29,011 bases of DNA from Candidatus Hodarchaeota archaeon (GTDB taxonomy: Archaea > Asgardarchaeota > Heimdallarchaeia > Hodarchaeales > Hodarchaeaceae). A program made the translations under genes and the position numbers. The notes under the pieces were generated by a model. The model was not told the origin of the DNA, did not search any database, and saw only the letters and a list, made by a program, of their open reading frames with translations. The stretch's first letter is position 1; every line of letters begins with the position of its first letter. The stretch covers positions 1 through 29,011 of the forward strand of contig JAEOTU010000209.1 in the NCBI GenBank assembly GCA_016839665.1, read 5' to 3'. Shown piece by piece: positions 8,530 through 17,126 of this stretch.

Positions 8530-8967
8530 TTAGGATTCCAAAAATTTCTTTAACTCAATTAATACAGCATTCCATTGCTCTTCATGCCAATCTCGGGCTT
8601 TATCCCAATCAAGCGAGTTTCCCCATCCTTTGTGTTCAAATATCAGCTTTGTCTTTTCCTCATCTTCAAAAAATTCCACTTTCACCGTCGTAAGAGAGGA
8701 TGGATTATTCATAAAATCCGCAAATTGGCCTGGACCCTTCCATGTGAATTCTAGGATTCTTTTCTTCTCTACTTTAGTAAAAACACATCCTTTAGTGCAC
8801 TCATGACTATGATCTTTGGGATCAAAAAATAATTCGAACGCACCTCCGACACGCGGTTCTACATTCGCTTCTGGAGAAAACCATCTCGTTATCAATTCAT
8901 TTTTTGTCCAAGCTTCCCATATTGAATCAACAGAAGAATCTATTACAGTTTCTCTATGAATTTTCAT
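8530..8967 (-). CDS. SRPBCC/AHSA1-domain protein
   Basis: A 145-residue START-like protein of the AHSA1 (Aha1 C-terminal-like) family. Typical features are IHRETVIDSSVDSIWEAWT at the N-terminus, the WF-x-P turn (ITRWFSPEAN), VGGAFELFF, a central EFTW strand, and the C-terminal helix with W-x-x-xLIELKKFL. The fold makes a hydrophobic cavity for small ligands; bacterial and archaeal members often sit with ArsR- or HxlR-type regulators. The ATG at 8967 starts right at the conserved N-terminus; an in-frame GTG at 8997 would add ten residues unlike the family. It follows the VOC gene closely and probably shares its transcript. Confidence 0.87.
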   Translation of the reverse strand: MKIHRETVIDSSVDSIWEAWTKNELITRWFSPEANVEPRVGGAFELFFDPKDHSHECTKGCVFTKVEKKRILEFTWKGPGQFADFMNNPSSLTTVKVEFFEDEEKTKLIFEHKGWGNSLDWDKARDWHEEQWNAVLIELKKFLES

Positions 8968-8999
8968 GAATATGCATTTCCTAGAAAAATCATCCACGG

Positions 9000-9350
9000 T
9001 CAGCTTCTCGCAAACAAACCCAACTCATTTCCAAAGCAATCTTTGAACTGAGCAGCAAATCCAACTTCAGGAGCGATTTCGTATTTTTCTCTGGTTATTT
9101 CTCCACCCATATTTTTAATTTCATCGAGCTTCTGGTTAATGTCATCAACCTCAAACACGATATTAATCCCATGTTCAGGGATCCTTTTTACTAGATAAAG
9201 TCCGATACTAATGGAATTTTTAATACCGACAAGTCCATAGTTTTCAAATGATTCGAGATCTACCTTCCATGCAAATATGGTCTCAAAAAATTCCTTAGCT
9301 TTCACCAAATCAAGAACTGGTATTTCGATGTGATTTACCTTGATAGCCAT
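9000..9350 (-). CDS. VOC (glyoxalase/bleomycin-resistance) family protein
   Basis: A 116-residue single VOC module pair. VNHIEIPVLDLVKAKEFFETIF is the first beta-alpha unit with the metal-ligand His, NIVFEVDDINQKLDEIKNMGG is the second, and FKDCFGNELGLF at the end carries the conserved D-x-x-GN-x-x-xL with the Glu often used as ligand. Such proteins act as isomerases, dioxygenases or drug-binding proteins; the substrate is not evident. The gene starts at ATG downstream of the HxlR gene and just after the inverted repeat at 9394-9415, which points to HxlR control. It ends 32 bases before the AHSA1 start. Confidence 0.87.
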   Translation of the reverse strand: MAIKVNHIEIPVLDLVKAKEFFETIFAWKVDLESFENYGLVGIKNSISIGLYLVKRIPEHGINIVFEVDDINQKLDEIKNMGGEITREKYEIAPEVGFAAQFKDCFGNELGLFARS

Positions 9351-9393
9351 GATATTTCACTGGTAAACGTTCCATTTCACAGCTTAAAAAGAA

Positions 9394-9415
9394 ATGGTTA
9401 CTGTTTGGTAACCAT
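9394..9415. promoter_or_regulatory. Candidate HxlR operator (8-bp perfect inverted repeat)
   Basis: ATGGTTAC, six bases (TGTTTG), then GTAACCAT form a perfect 8-bp inverted repeat. It lies 44-65 bases upstream of the VOC start and between it and the end of the HxlR gene. Spacing and symmetry suit a dimeric winged-helix regulator. The link to this HxlR protein is inferred from position. Confidence 0.55.
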
Positions 9416-9427
9416 TGATTCATATTT

Positions 9428-9817
9428 TCACTCAAAAATGTGGAAAGTGCTCATCGTTAAGGAAGTAAATTCTTCCTTGGATAGATGTTGGTCTCCAAAA
9501 ATCTCTTCTAAATAATTATCGTAACCAAATTGAGCTAGTTCATACAATACCTTATTCAAACGAAGTCCCCGTTCGGTCAGTTGATATTCAATCGTGAAAT
9601 GGTTACCTGTGTTAGTCTTCTCTATAATTTGATGATTTTCTAGGTCTCTTAGTCGTTGGGCAAGTACCTTGCTGCTAAGTTGTGGATTTTCCCTCAAAAA
9701 GTCTTTAAACCTCCTATGACCTAACATCATGTCTCTAATCAGTTCCACAGCCCATTTTTTTCCTATATATGATAACGTAACCTTAACAGGACATTTTTTA
9801 AAAGGGATAGCATTCAT
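9428..9817 (-). CDS. HxlR-family transcriptional regulator
   Basis: A 129-residue MarR-like winged helix of the HxlR/DUF24 family. CPVKVTLSYIGKKWAVELIRDM at the N-terminus, then FKDFLRENPQLSSKVLAQRLRDLE as helix-turn-helix and YQLTERGLRL as the wing, fit the family closely. The single N-terminal Cys9 sits where redox- or electrophile-sensing HxlR proteins such as YodB and HypR hold their reactive Cys. It probably acts as a dimer. It sits between the MFS transporter upstream and the VOC and AHSA1 genes downstream, all on one strand, and likely controls them through the inverted repeat at 9394-9415. Confidence 0.92.
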   Translation of the reverse strand: MNAIPFKKCPVKVTLSYIGKKWAVELIRDMMLGHRRFKDFLRENPQLSSKVLAQRLRDLENHQIIEKTNTGNHFTIEYQLTERGLRLNKVLYELAQFGYDNYLEEIFGDQHLSKEEFTSLTMSTFHIFE

Positions 9818-9846
9818 GGATATTCCTCAAACATAATGAATTAAGT

Positions 9847-11334
9847 TCAGATAAATTGGTCAACAACTTTCTCTACTTGGTCCTCTAGAAAGCCTCTAGC
9901 TGTCAGATATCGTTTGTAGAATTTATTATACTCCGTACGAAGCATTTTCTCGTACGAGATAAGGAATAATAATATTGTCGCGGCTAAAGTAGCAAGCCCT
10001 GCTAGCCCAAACATAATAGCAGTGGCAGAGTACGACCAACCGACAAGGGCTGTGAGCAAAAAGCCTCCAACTATAGCTACTAAAGGCATTGTCCAGGTCG
10101 CACCAAATTTATTGATACCCATAAACTGTGCTTCTTTACCTTCGGGTACTAAATCAGCTGGTAACGACACTCTGACTGATTCAATGAAAACGGCGCCAAA
10201 TCCGCCAAAAGCTGCTATAATGAGAATTAGAGAATAATAGTCCCCAATTTCCATTCCCGCAAGTAAGAAGCAGAATCCGGAATAAATCAAAGAGCCAACA
10301 ATTGCTGTTTTCACTTTACCGAATTTTTGAATGAAAAGCCCAGCAGGGATCGCCATGATTGCAGACGCTACACCAACGAGTAATAATACTATTGGTGCTT
10401 CCTCAGACGAGATGGGGGAGTTCGAAGTTGTTAAGTGAATAAACAGATATATGGAGACTGTTTCTGCCGCGAATCCCCAAAAAGATTGCACGAAAAACAT
10501 TTTTCCAAAGTCGGATCCTCCAAGCATTATGTAGGAAGGCGTTTTTTTAATATCGTTAATAGTGGAATCTAGGGGAGCAAAAGGGGGATTTGCTTTTTCC
10601 ACTAAGATGAATGTTAGAACTCCTGCAATGATGATCGTCAGTGCAGGGAAAAGAAACAAGCCAAATTCGAGTAAAAAGTTTAATTGTAATGTTTCACTTA
10701 GTGTAAAGAGTAATGCTGCAATCTTATCGAGGAAAACTAGCCCTATGGAACTACCCAAAATCGCGAATCCAGCTAAAACCAACCCTACCCATCCACGTTG
10801 TTCCTTCGTAAACAGCTCTGACAATAGGGCTCCAAATGGAGAAGTAGCCAAACCTAAACCAATATAGATAATGAAAAAACATAATGGGAAGAGAATATAC
10901 ATTAAATCCTCATAAGCAGTTCCCGCGAAGCTCCCTGCAATGATAGGGGTTAGAAGTAACATAAAACCAGAAAGTAAGCATCCAAGTAATATAAAGGGAG
11001 CTCGATGACCATACTTCGACCGATAATCATCAGAAAACGCTCCTCCTACGATTACAATGGCAAGGAATCCGACTGAACCTGCTGCGATTGAATAACTAAA
11101 AATGGCTTCTGCAACTTCCCGACTTAATTGCAAAGATTCCTCTAAATATGATTTCGAGAAATAAGCAATTATAAACGCTATGATGATGCCACTTGCCGCA
11201 GCATATATACCTAGAGCAATAACATTCCTTATTTTTTCAAAAGATGTTCGAGTTTCTCTTAGAAATTTAGTGGTTAATAAAGTTAAAGTCATTTTATCTG
11301 CAGGAGAATCTCCTTCTGACTCTTCAATTCCCAT
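9847..11334 (-). CDS. MFS transporter
   Basis: A 495-residue polytopic protein with about 12 membrane segments. The 2-3 loop reads SDDYRSKYGHRAPF, an MFS motif A variant close to the GPH/SLC45 group, and the second half has GLFIQKFGKVKTAIVGS in the matching place. A cytoplasmic N-terminal tail of about 35 residues and a C-terminal amphipathic tail (YKRYLTARGFLEDQVEKVVDQFI) extend it past the usual length. It is distantly like the 2319 transporter but not a recent copy. The ATG at 11334 is chosen over GTG 11343 and TTG 11340. HxlR starts 30 bases after its stop, so it could export a compound handled by the VOC/AHSA1 proteins, or be unrelated. Confidence 0.85.
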   Translation of the reverse strand: MGIEESEGDSPADKMTLTLLTTKFLRETRTSFEKIRNVIALGIYAAASGIIIAFIIAYFSKSYLEESLQLSREVAEAIFSYSIAAGSVGFLAIVIVGGAFSDDYRSKYGHRAPFILLGCLLSGFMLLLTPIIAGSFAGTAYEDLMYILFPLCFFIIYIGLGLATSPFGALLSELFTKEQRGWVGLVLAGFAILGSSIGLVFLDKIAALLFTLSETLQLNFLLEFGLFLFPALTIIIAGVLTFILVEKANPPFAPLDSTINDIKKTPSYIMLGGSDFGKMFFVQSFWGFAAETVSIYLFIHLTTSNSPISSEEAPIVLLLVGVASAIMAIPAGLFIQKFGKVKTAIVGSLIYSGFCFLLAGMEIGDYYSLILIIAAFGGFGAVFIESVRVSLPADLVPEGKEAQFMGINKFGATWTMPLVAIVGGFLLTALVGWSYSATAIMFGLAGLATLAATILLFLISYEKMLRTEYNKFYKRYLTARGFLEDQVEKVVDQFI

Positions 11335-11789
11335 CTTCAACACATTCGTTTTCTTTGATTGGTTTTTAGCGAAAGATGATGCTTTTTAAATTTTCATCCC
11401 ACAATCCCTACTTCACGAGTAATATTCTAGAGTTGGTTCTTCGTACTTAGAAGTGGTAAAAAATAACTCCAATGGTTTATATATCATATTAAGATACAGT
11501 AAAAATTTTTCAAGAAAAAAATTCCAATTGAACATCATAAATAAAGCTAATTTGAACCTAATTGTCCTTGTACTTCTTTTAAAAGATTACAAATTTACCA
11601 AGAAGCATTATTTCAAGGATTATAGTTTAAAATACAATCATGTCTTCAAGACGAATCTGTTGGAATATATTTATAATAGGTATATATAAGCTAATACCTG
11701 ATCCGACCAAGGTTTTAAAAGGAAGAGCTATAATAGAGGATCAAAATACGTAGAATTACAGATATTACACATCCGCTGAGGCATTCCGA
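11335..11789. other. Divergent intergenic region between MFS gene and smc
   Basis: About 455 very AT-rich bases. They hold TATA-like boxes for both sides: ATATATAAAC read on the minus strand near 11474-11484, and TATATATAAG on the plus strand at 11681-11690. A 78-codon open frame at 11453-11689 is Asn/Lys/Tyr-rich, has no homology I recognise and looks like chance. I see no RNA gene. Confidence 0.55.
11681..11690 (+). promoter_or_regulatory. TATA box for smc
   Basis: TATATATAAG lies about 100 bases before the smc ATG. Transcription would begin near 11710, leaving a leader of about 75-80 bases. Confidence 0.45.
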
Positions 11790-14700
11790 ATGGTGCATAT
11801 CAAAGAAATCAAAATGACTGGTTGGAAGTCATATGGACCTGGGACTGTCAGTATGCCTCTAGCGAAGGGATTCACTGTTATTGTTGGACCAAATGGGAGT
11901 GGAAAATCAAATAGTATTGACGGAGTGAACTTCTGCCTAGGAGCGCTCTCTAAAAAGTCAATGAGAGCCGAGAAGATGGTGGGCTTAATTTATAACGGAA
12001 TTGGCGGTAGAAAGCCTGCTGATAAGGCGACAGTCGAAATCATTTTTGATAACAGCGATTATGCAATTCCTATTAAGGAGAAAGAAGTATCAGTCACCCG
12101 AGAACTAAAGCGGAATGGTTCTGGAACTTATCGATTAAATAAAAAAAGGACGACTCGAACAGATATAATGGATAAACTCCGTATTGCTGGGATAGATGTT
12201 GTAAGTTCCTATAACATCATCGCTCAAGGTCAAGTGGGCGAGATTGTGGGGATGAATCCCCTCCAACGACGAGAACTTATGGAAAATCTGGCTGGAGTCG
12301 GCCAATTTGATGAAAAGAAAAAATCAGCTCTTGTTGAGCTAGATGAAGCACAACGTAGAATGGATGAACTACAATTATTAGTAAATGAAGTTGCTAAACG
12401 TGTTGAGTCATTACGTAAAGAAAAAGAAGATGCAGAACGCTGGACTCAACTCGATCAAGAGATCCTGCAATTAAAAGCTCTTTTAATTTCTTATGCTTTT
12501 CATTATAATCAAGAACAAGCTGCAAAATTTGACGATGAAATAGCTAAAATACGTTCTGATCAAGAAACTATGATTAATGAACGTGGTCAAGCTGATGAAA
12601 GGATTGAAGAAGTTGTTGAAAAGATTCGGTCTCTGGAAGATCAATTAATTCGGTTAGAGACTTCTCTCTCGGAAATTCGTACTTCAGCTGAAGAGAAAAA
12701 TATTGTGAAAGCAAAAATTGAAGAAAAAACTGAATATAACAAGAAAACAATCGAATCTAATGAAAAACGTATGAAACAGCTCAATGAACGACTCGATCAA
12801 ATCAAGAACAAAACCGAAGAGGATGTCAAAACCAAGGAGAAATTAGAAGAAACAAAGAAAGATTTGCAAAAGCAAATCGAAGAAACTCAGGAACAACGAA
12901 AATCGATTGAATTAGAACTGGAACAAAAAAATCAACAATATGATGAAATAAAAAACGAATATGATGATGCTGAACATCGATATCGAGTTGAGAACGACCG
13001 ACTGACAAAAACTCAAGTTTCATTCGAAGTATCTCAAAATATGGTTACAGCCTTTCAAAACAATGTAAATGAATACGAATCACGTCAAAAAGAGATGGAG
13101 GAACAAATTGCTTCGTCTCAAGCACAATCTCAAGAACTAATAGAATCACTTAAGGAAGGGAATGCACAAGTTACAGAAGCAAAATCAAAGGTTGGAGATG
13201 TCGATCAGAAGAAAACTGATCTAGAAGCTAAGATAGACTCATTAGAAACAAAAACTCGTGAACTTAATGACAACTACCTTGTGCAAAAATCACGAATAGA
13301 CACAATATCATCATTTTTAAAGTCTGAATCTGGAAAGGAAAATCCTGCTGTTTCCTTTATTAGCACTAAATCTAATTCGGGAGAAATTCAAGGTGTACTC
13401 GGGGAGTTTCAAAACTTATCAGAGGAAGGGGAGCATTTACCTACAGAAGTGGGTCATCTCTCTGACGCAATCCTTACGGAAACAATTGATAGTGCAATAG
13501 GATGTATCCAACAATTAAAGGATAACGCCGTTGGTGCAGCTAATTTTATACCGTTGGAAAAGTTTAAGCTCAAAACTACTGAAAAATTCTCTAATATTGT
13601 AAAGAAGGTACGTGAACAGAACGAAGTGGTTAGCGATCTCAAGCAGGCAGCAAAAATCTGGCGAAAGCAACAACAAACGGTCTCAACTGTTGATGGGGAT
13701 GTATTTTATTCTAATGGAATCATTTATGGAGGATTTCACCTGGCAGCAGCTCAAGAAACAGTTGACGAACTCCGTAATGAAATGAATGAGACAAAAGAGC
13801 AATTAGCCACAAGTAAAGAGCAATTAAAACAAGAACAAGCAAATATGAAGAAACTTCTAGATCTAGAGAAAGTCATCAATCAATCTATTGAAAAATTAGA
13901 GAAACAAATTCAAGATGCGACTATTCAACAGACCCAACAAGAAAATCAGGTAACGCTTTACCAAGATAATTTAGAAAAAATCAACCAGGAATTAGCACCT
14001 CTTGAACAACAGTTGCAAGATCGTTTAAAATCTAGAGACGAGCAACAAAAGGAAATGCAATTCTATGAGGAGAGCGTTGAGAAAATAGCAACCGAGACAG
14101 CTGAAATTGAAAAACGATTAGAAGCTGCAGACACTCGGCCACTCTTAGAAAAAATGAATCAAGTTGAACAACAACTCGGAAAGATACAGGGGAAGCTCAC
14201 GGGGATTGAATCGCGAATTGAGGGATTAACCACAAGTAAAGAAGAAAAAGAACAACGATCAGCGGAAACAAGTGAAGAAATAAACTCAGTCCAAGTTGAA
14301 ACAGCCAATTTATCAGGGGAACTTCAAGTTTTAACCGAACAACACTCTCAGTTAGGCGATCAGCTTAAGACGATCTTAGAGAATGAAGAAGAAGTCGAAA
14401 AAGAAATGAAAGAGGTTAAATCAGACCTTAGCACCCAAAAGAAATACCAAGGCCAACTTATCAAAGAAAAAGAAAAATTCCAAGAAAAAATCGCGAAACG
14501 AGAAGAAAAAGTTACTGAAATTAAAATCCAGCGAGAAAGATTAACTGTTGAACTAGAAAAACTACAGACTGAAGCGCTAGAAAACAATATCGAAATTCTC
14601 CCCGCAGACGCGGACGAGTTAAAGAAAATAAATGAAAGTAAGATTACCAAAGAAATCGAAGAGAAATCTAACCAGAAGAAACGATTAGAACCTGTTAATA

Positions 14701-15371
14701 TGCGCGCTCTGTCTGAGTACTCCGAAGAAAATTCGCGCTACATAGAACTGTTGGATCGGCGAGACATCCTCATAGAAGAACGTCAAGTCATTTTGGACTT
14801 CATAGAAGAGATAGAGACGGAAAAGTTTAGTATTTTCATGAAGGTCTTTAGATCCGTCAACAAACACTTTGGCTTGATCTTCCACGAGCTTTCAGCTGGA
14901 GATGCCAAGCTGATCCTCGAAAAAGACCCGAAAAAAGGTGAAGACATCTTTGAGGGAGGCTTGTTCATAGAAGCCCACCCCGCTGGAAAGAAGGTTGCTT
15001 CTCTCGAGTCAATGTCTGGGGGTGAGAAGGCGTTAACGGCGCTAGCTTTTATCTTTGCAGTCCAAACGGTTGACGCTCAACCGTTTTATATTTTAGACGA
15101 GATTGACGCTGCACTTGACCCCATGAACGTCCGACGGGTCGCTAAACTGCTACACCGTATGAGTCGAACTGTTGGTGAAGACTCAGAAGGAAAAGAAAAG
15201 AAACCAAAGAAATCTACCCCGGGTGCCCAATTCTTAGTTATCAGCCACCGCGACATTCTAATGGCGTGGGCTGATAGGTTATACGGATGTACGAATGTTA
15301 AAGGACTGAGCTCGGTCTTCTCAATCCAAATGAGTGAAGAAAAACAATTAGAACGAGCTCAAGCATTCTAA
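11790..15371 (+). CDS. smc: Chromosome segregation protein Smc
   Basis: A full-length 1193-residue SMC ATPase, the ring core of condensin. The head has Walker A GPNGSGKS (33-40) after FTVIVG, a long coiled coil at about 170-500, the hinge at about 515-660 (AIGCIQQLKDNAVGAANFIP and DGDVFYSNGIIYGG), the return coil, the ABC signature SMSGGEKAL (1074-1082), Walker B FYILDEIDA (1099-1107) with catalytic Glu1104, and a C-terminal H-loop ISHRD. A charged loop (GEDSEGKEKKPKKSTPG) is inserted between Walker B and the H-loop. It folds and segregates DNA together with ScpA and ScpB, encoded 4-9 kb downstream. ATG is preceded by TGAGG at 11777-11781. Confidence 0.97.
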   Translation: MVHIKEIKMTGWKSYGPGTVSMPLAKGFTVIVGPNGSGKSNSIDGVNFCLGALSKKSMRAEKMVGLIYNGIGGRKPADKATVEIIFDNSDYAIPIKEKEVSVTRELKRNGSGTYRLNKKRTTRTDIMDKLRIAGIDVVSSYNIIAQGQVGEIVGMNPLQRRELMENLAGVGQFDEKKKSALVELDEAQRRMDELQLLVNEVAKRVESLRKEKEDAERWTQLDQEILQLKALLISYAFHYNQEQAAKFDDEIAKIRSDQETMINERGQADERIEEVVEKIRSLEDQLIRLETSLSEIRTSAEEKNIVKAKIEEKTEYNKKTIESNEKRMKQLNERLDQIKNKTEEDVKTKEKLEETKKDLQKQIEETQEQRKSIELELEQKNQQYDEIKNEYDDAEHRYRVENDRLTKTQVSFEVSQNMVTAFQNNVNEYESRQKEMEEQIASSQAQSQELIESLKEGNAQVTEAKSKVGDVDQKKTDLEAKIDSLETKTRELNDNYLVQKSRIDTISSFLKSESGKENPAVSFISTKSNSGEIQGVLGEFQNLSEEGEHLPTEVGHLSDAILTETIDSAIGCIQQLKDNAVGAANFIPLEKFKLKTTEKFSNIVKKVREQNEVVSDLKQAAKIWRKQQQTVSTVDGDVFYSNGIIYGGFHLAAAQETVDELRNEMNETKEQLATSKEQLKQEQANMKKLLDLEKVINQSIEKLEKQIQDATIQQTQQENQVTLYQDNLEKINQELAPLEQQLQDRLKSRDEQQKEMQFYEESVEKIATETAEIEKRLEAADTRPLLEKMNQVEQQLGKIQGKLTGIESRIEGLTTSKEEKEQRSAETSEEINSVQVETANLSGELQVLTEQHSQLGDQLKTILENEEEVEKEMKEVKSDLSTQKKYQGQLIKEKEKFQEKIAKREEKVTEIKIQRERLTVELEKLQTEALENNIEILPADADELKKINESKITKEIEEKSNQKKRLEPVNMRALSEYSEENSRYIELLDRRDILIEERQVILDFIEEIETEKFSIFMKVFRSVNKHFGLIFHELSAGDAKLILEKDPKKGEDIFEGGLFIEAHPAGKKVASLESMSGGEKALTALAFIFAVQTVDAQPFYILDEIDAALDPMNVRRVAKLLHRMSRTVGEDSEGKEKKPKKSTPGAQFLVISHRDILMAWADRLYGCTNVKGLSSVFSIQMSEEKQLERAQAF

Positions 15372-15386
15372 GATGAAGTAGAATGT

Positions 15387-15425
15387 AGAATTCCATTTTT
15401 AAAAAATGCATTCTGTAATTTTTTT
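15387..15425 (+). terminator. Terminator after smc
   Basis: An imperfect inverted repeat centred on CATTTTTAAAAAATG (arms AGAAT and ATTCT, 15387-15414) is followed by seven T at 15419-15425, 16-54 bases past the smc stop. Confidence 0.45.
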
Positions 15426-15466
15426 CCCCTCTAAAATGTTAAGATTTAACATTAGGATTTCTGATG

Positions 15467-15483
15467 TCGTATAACGTTGGTTA
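15467..15483 (+). repeat. Intergenic motif, copy 1
   Basis: TCGTATAACGTTGGTTA, identical over 17 bases to copy 3 at 17271-17287. It contains a TAAC-N4-GTTA inverted repeat. It lies between smc and the 148-residue orphan. Confidence 0.75.
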
Positions 15484-15618
15484 AATTCAAATATGACCTA
15501 GAAGACTAAACAATATTATGAAGTATTAAAGAGAAAGGTAAATTTATACCGAAAGGCAGTTTTTACTAAAAAGGACTAAAAATAAACATCATGAAGTATT
15601 AGAGGAGATAGATATGGT

Positions 15619-16065
15619 ATGACACCTACAGATAAAGAAATAATAGCTCCAGACCTACCTTGTTTTACAGACAGAATGTATTGGTTGTTTAAGCAGGATA
15701 AAAATATCAGTTTCGTTGTTTTAAACACTATCCCGCTCAAATTTAAGGAAAAAGAGCCATCAGTAGTAAGAGGACTTGTGCACTCCAGCGAATTTCAAGG
15801 AGATGATGGTGGTATACATCCTATTTCGATACCATGTGGTTCAGTTGAAGAATTATTAATGTTTCTAAAAACCGAGAATCAAGATTTTAAAATGAAACCA
15901 GTAAAGGAAGTTCACTCATCAGAGAGACAAGAGGTTTTTGTTTCAGCCAGAGTTCAATTAAAATTATCTAATGCACATTATCAGGTATTGTATGCAATCG
16001 AGGAAGCAAGAGAAGAAGAACACAGGGAGATGTTAAGAACCTTTAAAAGAAAAGAGGATAGGTAA
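15619..16065 (+). CDS. Orphan 148-residue soluble protein
   Basis: No family recognised. The first 100 residues look alpha/beta (YWLFKQDKNISFVVLNTIPL, then a loop with GDDGGIHPISIPCGS), and the last 50 are helical and charged (IEEAREEEHREMLRTFKRKEDR). Two Cys are present, at about 15 and 74. There is no membrane segment. The ATG at 15619 is right because ATG at 15614 meets a stop at once; GAGGAG at 15602-15607 is upstream. The 247-base leader carries motif copy 1 and an 11-bp direct repeat ATGAAGTATTA at 15518 and 15591. It stands at the edge of the decayed region, so it may be a recent arrival. Confidence 0.65.
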   Translation: MTPTDKEIIAPDLPCFTDRMYWLFKQDKNISFVVLNTIPLKFKEKEPSVVRGLVHSSEFQGDDGGIHPISIPCGSVEELLMFLKTENQDFKMKPVKEVHSSERQEVFVSARVQLKLSNAHYQVLYAIEEAREEEHREMLRTFKRKEDR

Positions 16066-16213
16066 CTGGGTCAAAAATGTGAGTTACTAAAACTGGATAA
16101 TATTACACGTGGGAATTACAGAAAAGCATATTAGAAAAAACTTCCATTATATGTACTGTGTTCTATTCTAATTACCTAGCTCGGACTCTTTTTATAACAA
16201 TACGTAAAAATTA

Positions 16214-16230
16214 TTGTTAAACGTTGGTTA
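16214..16230 (+). repeat. Intergenic motif, copy 2 (degenerate)
   Basis: TTGTTAAACGTTGGTTA matches copies 1 and 3 at 14 of 17 positions, with the 11-base 3' part AACGTTGGTTA identical. Confidence 0.5.
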
Positions 16231-16262
16231 AGGAAAATAATTAAGTCAAATTGACGTCATAA

Positions 16263-16376
16263 TTTATTACATTAGAAAGCTCAGACTTATTTGAAGGTCA
16301 TATTCCACTTGATTATGCTATTAACCAAGTGAAAGAATTACAGTATGTTAATAACATTGTTGAATTTAAGACATGA
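16263..16376 (+). pseudogene. Short open fragment, possible C-terminus of a lost gene
   Basis: Thirty-seven codons from just after a TAA at 16260-16262 to a TGA at 16374-16376 read like protein (ESSDLFEGHIPLDYAINQ, then VKELQYVNNIVEFKT). There is no start codon and no homology I can name. It may be a gene remnant or chance. Confidence 0.25.
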
Positions 16377-16384
16377 CTCAGACA

Positions 16385-16651
16385 TTAGGAGGAATCCCCA
16401 TAATCAGGCTCTTGATGATCTCGCTGATCCCAATCATCCCCTTCATAATATGATTCTTCATCATCAGGTTGATCTGCTCTTCTAGAAACTTCTGTAATAT
16501 CAGCATAAACGTAATCCTCCTCGCTTACCTTTCCTTCTTCTATCATTTTTTTGTGACATTTCTTGCATGTAAAATCATCACTGTTAAGTGATTTATATAA
16601 ATCTCGGATGCCAAACTCTTTCCCACAATACGAACATTTCTCTTTTCTCAT
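16385..16651 (-). CDS. Small zinc-ribbon protein with acidic tail
   Basis: An 88-residue protein. Cys6, Cys9, Cys29 and Cys32 (CSYC and CKKC knuckles, 19 residues between) make one zinc ribbon. The rest, from about residue 38, is strongly acidic and likely disordered (DDEESYYEGDDWDQRDHQEPD). Similar small ribbons in archaea are thought to mediate nucleic-acid or protein contacts; no specific role is visible. ATG at 16651 is chosen because GAGTGA lies nine bases upstream, but a GTG at 16663 adding four residues is possible. It sits within the decayed region yet has an intact frame. Confidence 0.6.
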   Translation of the reverse strand: MRKEKCSYCGKEFGIRDLYKSLNSDDFTCKKCHKKMIEEGKVSEEDYVYADITEVSRRADQPDDEESYYEGDDWDQRDHQEPDYGDSS

Positions 16652-16761
16652 TTCAGGATTCACTCAATCTTTATTGTAATCAGTTTTCATATGTAATTTA
16701 ATATCTAATAATATACTAATCGACTCTACTATTAGTACTTAAATTATTTAAAAAGATATTT

Positions 16762-17007
16762 TTAATTTGAAATTCTTTTTATTTCAAGTGGGGAAGAGCA
16801 TTTTGCATTAGAACATCTAAGGATTGGAAAATCACTATTATATCTAAGAATTCTACCACAGGTAGAACAGGAGAACGCTTCCTAGAGAGCTTTTGCTGCA
16901 TAAAAGAAACTTCTTACCTCTCTAATACTTACTTCTCCTAGCTTCATATTATCATGAGCTAGAAGATTTCCAGCCAAACTACTTCCTACTGATGAATTAC
17001 AAGACAT
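16762..17007 (-). pseudogene. Zinc-ribbon gene remnant with in-frame TAG
   Basis: From the ATG at 17007 one frame runs 41 codons (with GEVSIREVRSFFYAAKAL near its end), meets TAG at 16882-16884, then continues 39 codons to a TAA at 16762-16764. The second half has CSTCGRILRYN and RCSNAKCSSP, a CxxC and CxxxxC pair typical of a zinc ribbon. Both halves read as protein in one frame, so a single nonsense mutation is the simplest explanation. The family is not identified. Confidence 0.45.
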
Positions 17008-17126
17008 TTGGTGTCTTCCTAATCCTGATAATCCCAATCAACCAAAGATTATTACTGTTTCATCTAGTGAAACACAAAACAAGGGAGTACCTTTTCAAGA
17101 AGATTCCTCGGCTCAAATCCTCGTAA

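Larger units (their letters stand above)
16066..16384. other. Gene-poor stretch with motif copy 2 and a short open fragment
   Basis: This AT-rich stretch lies between the 148-residue gene and the convergent zinc-ribbon gene. It holds the second, less exact copy of the 17-bp motif (16214-16230) and a 37-codon open fragment with coding-like composition but no start. I see no RNA gene. Confidence 0.5.

Noticed and set aside
8523..8530. AAGCGCTT palindrome between convergent stop codons
   Set aside because: Eight bases with no T-tract; likely a by-product of two stop codons lying close together.
8493..8693. 66-codon plus-strand frame overlapping the end of a GTPase and the AHSA1 gene
   Set aside because: It is antisense to a clear AHSA1 domain and shows no protein-like pattern.
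11453..11689. 78-codon plus-strand open frame upstream of smc
   Set aside because: Rich in Asn, Lys and Tyr as expected from AT-rich DNA, no recognisable fold, and it overlaps the TATA box expected for smc.
16263..16376. Rhodanese-like reading of the fragment (FEGHIP)
   Set aside because: Only a short stretch resembles the GHIPGA motif and no active-site loop Cys is present.
16882..16884. TAG read as pyrrolysine in the zinc-ribbon frame
   Set aside because: Other genes here (for example porB and the first scpB) end normally in TAG, and no pyl genes are in the window; a nonsense mutation is simpler.
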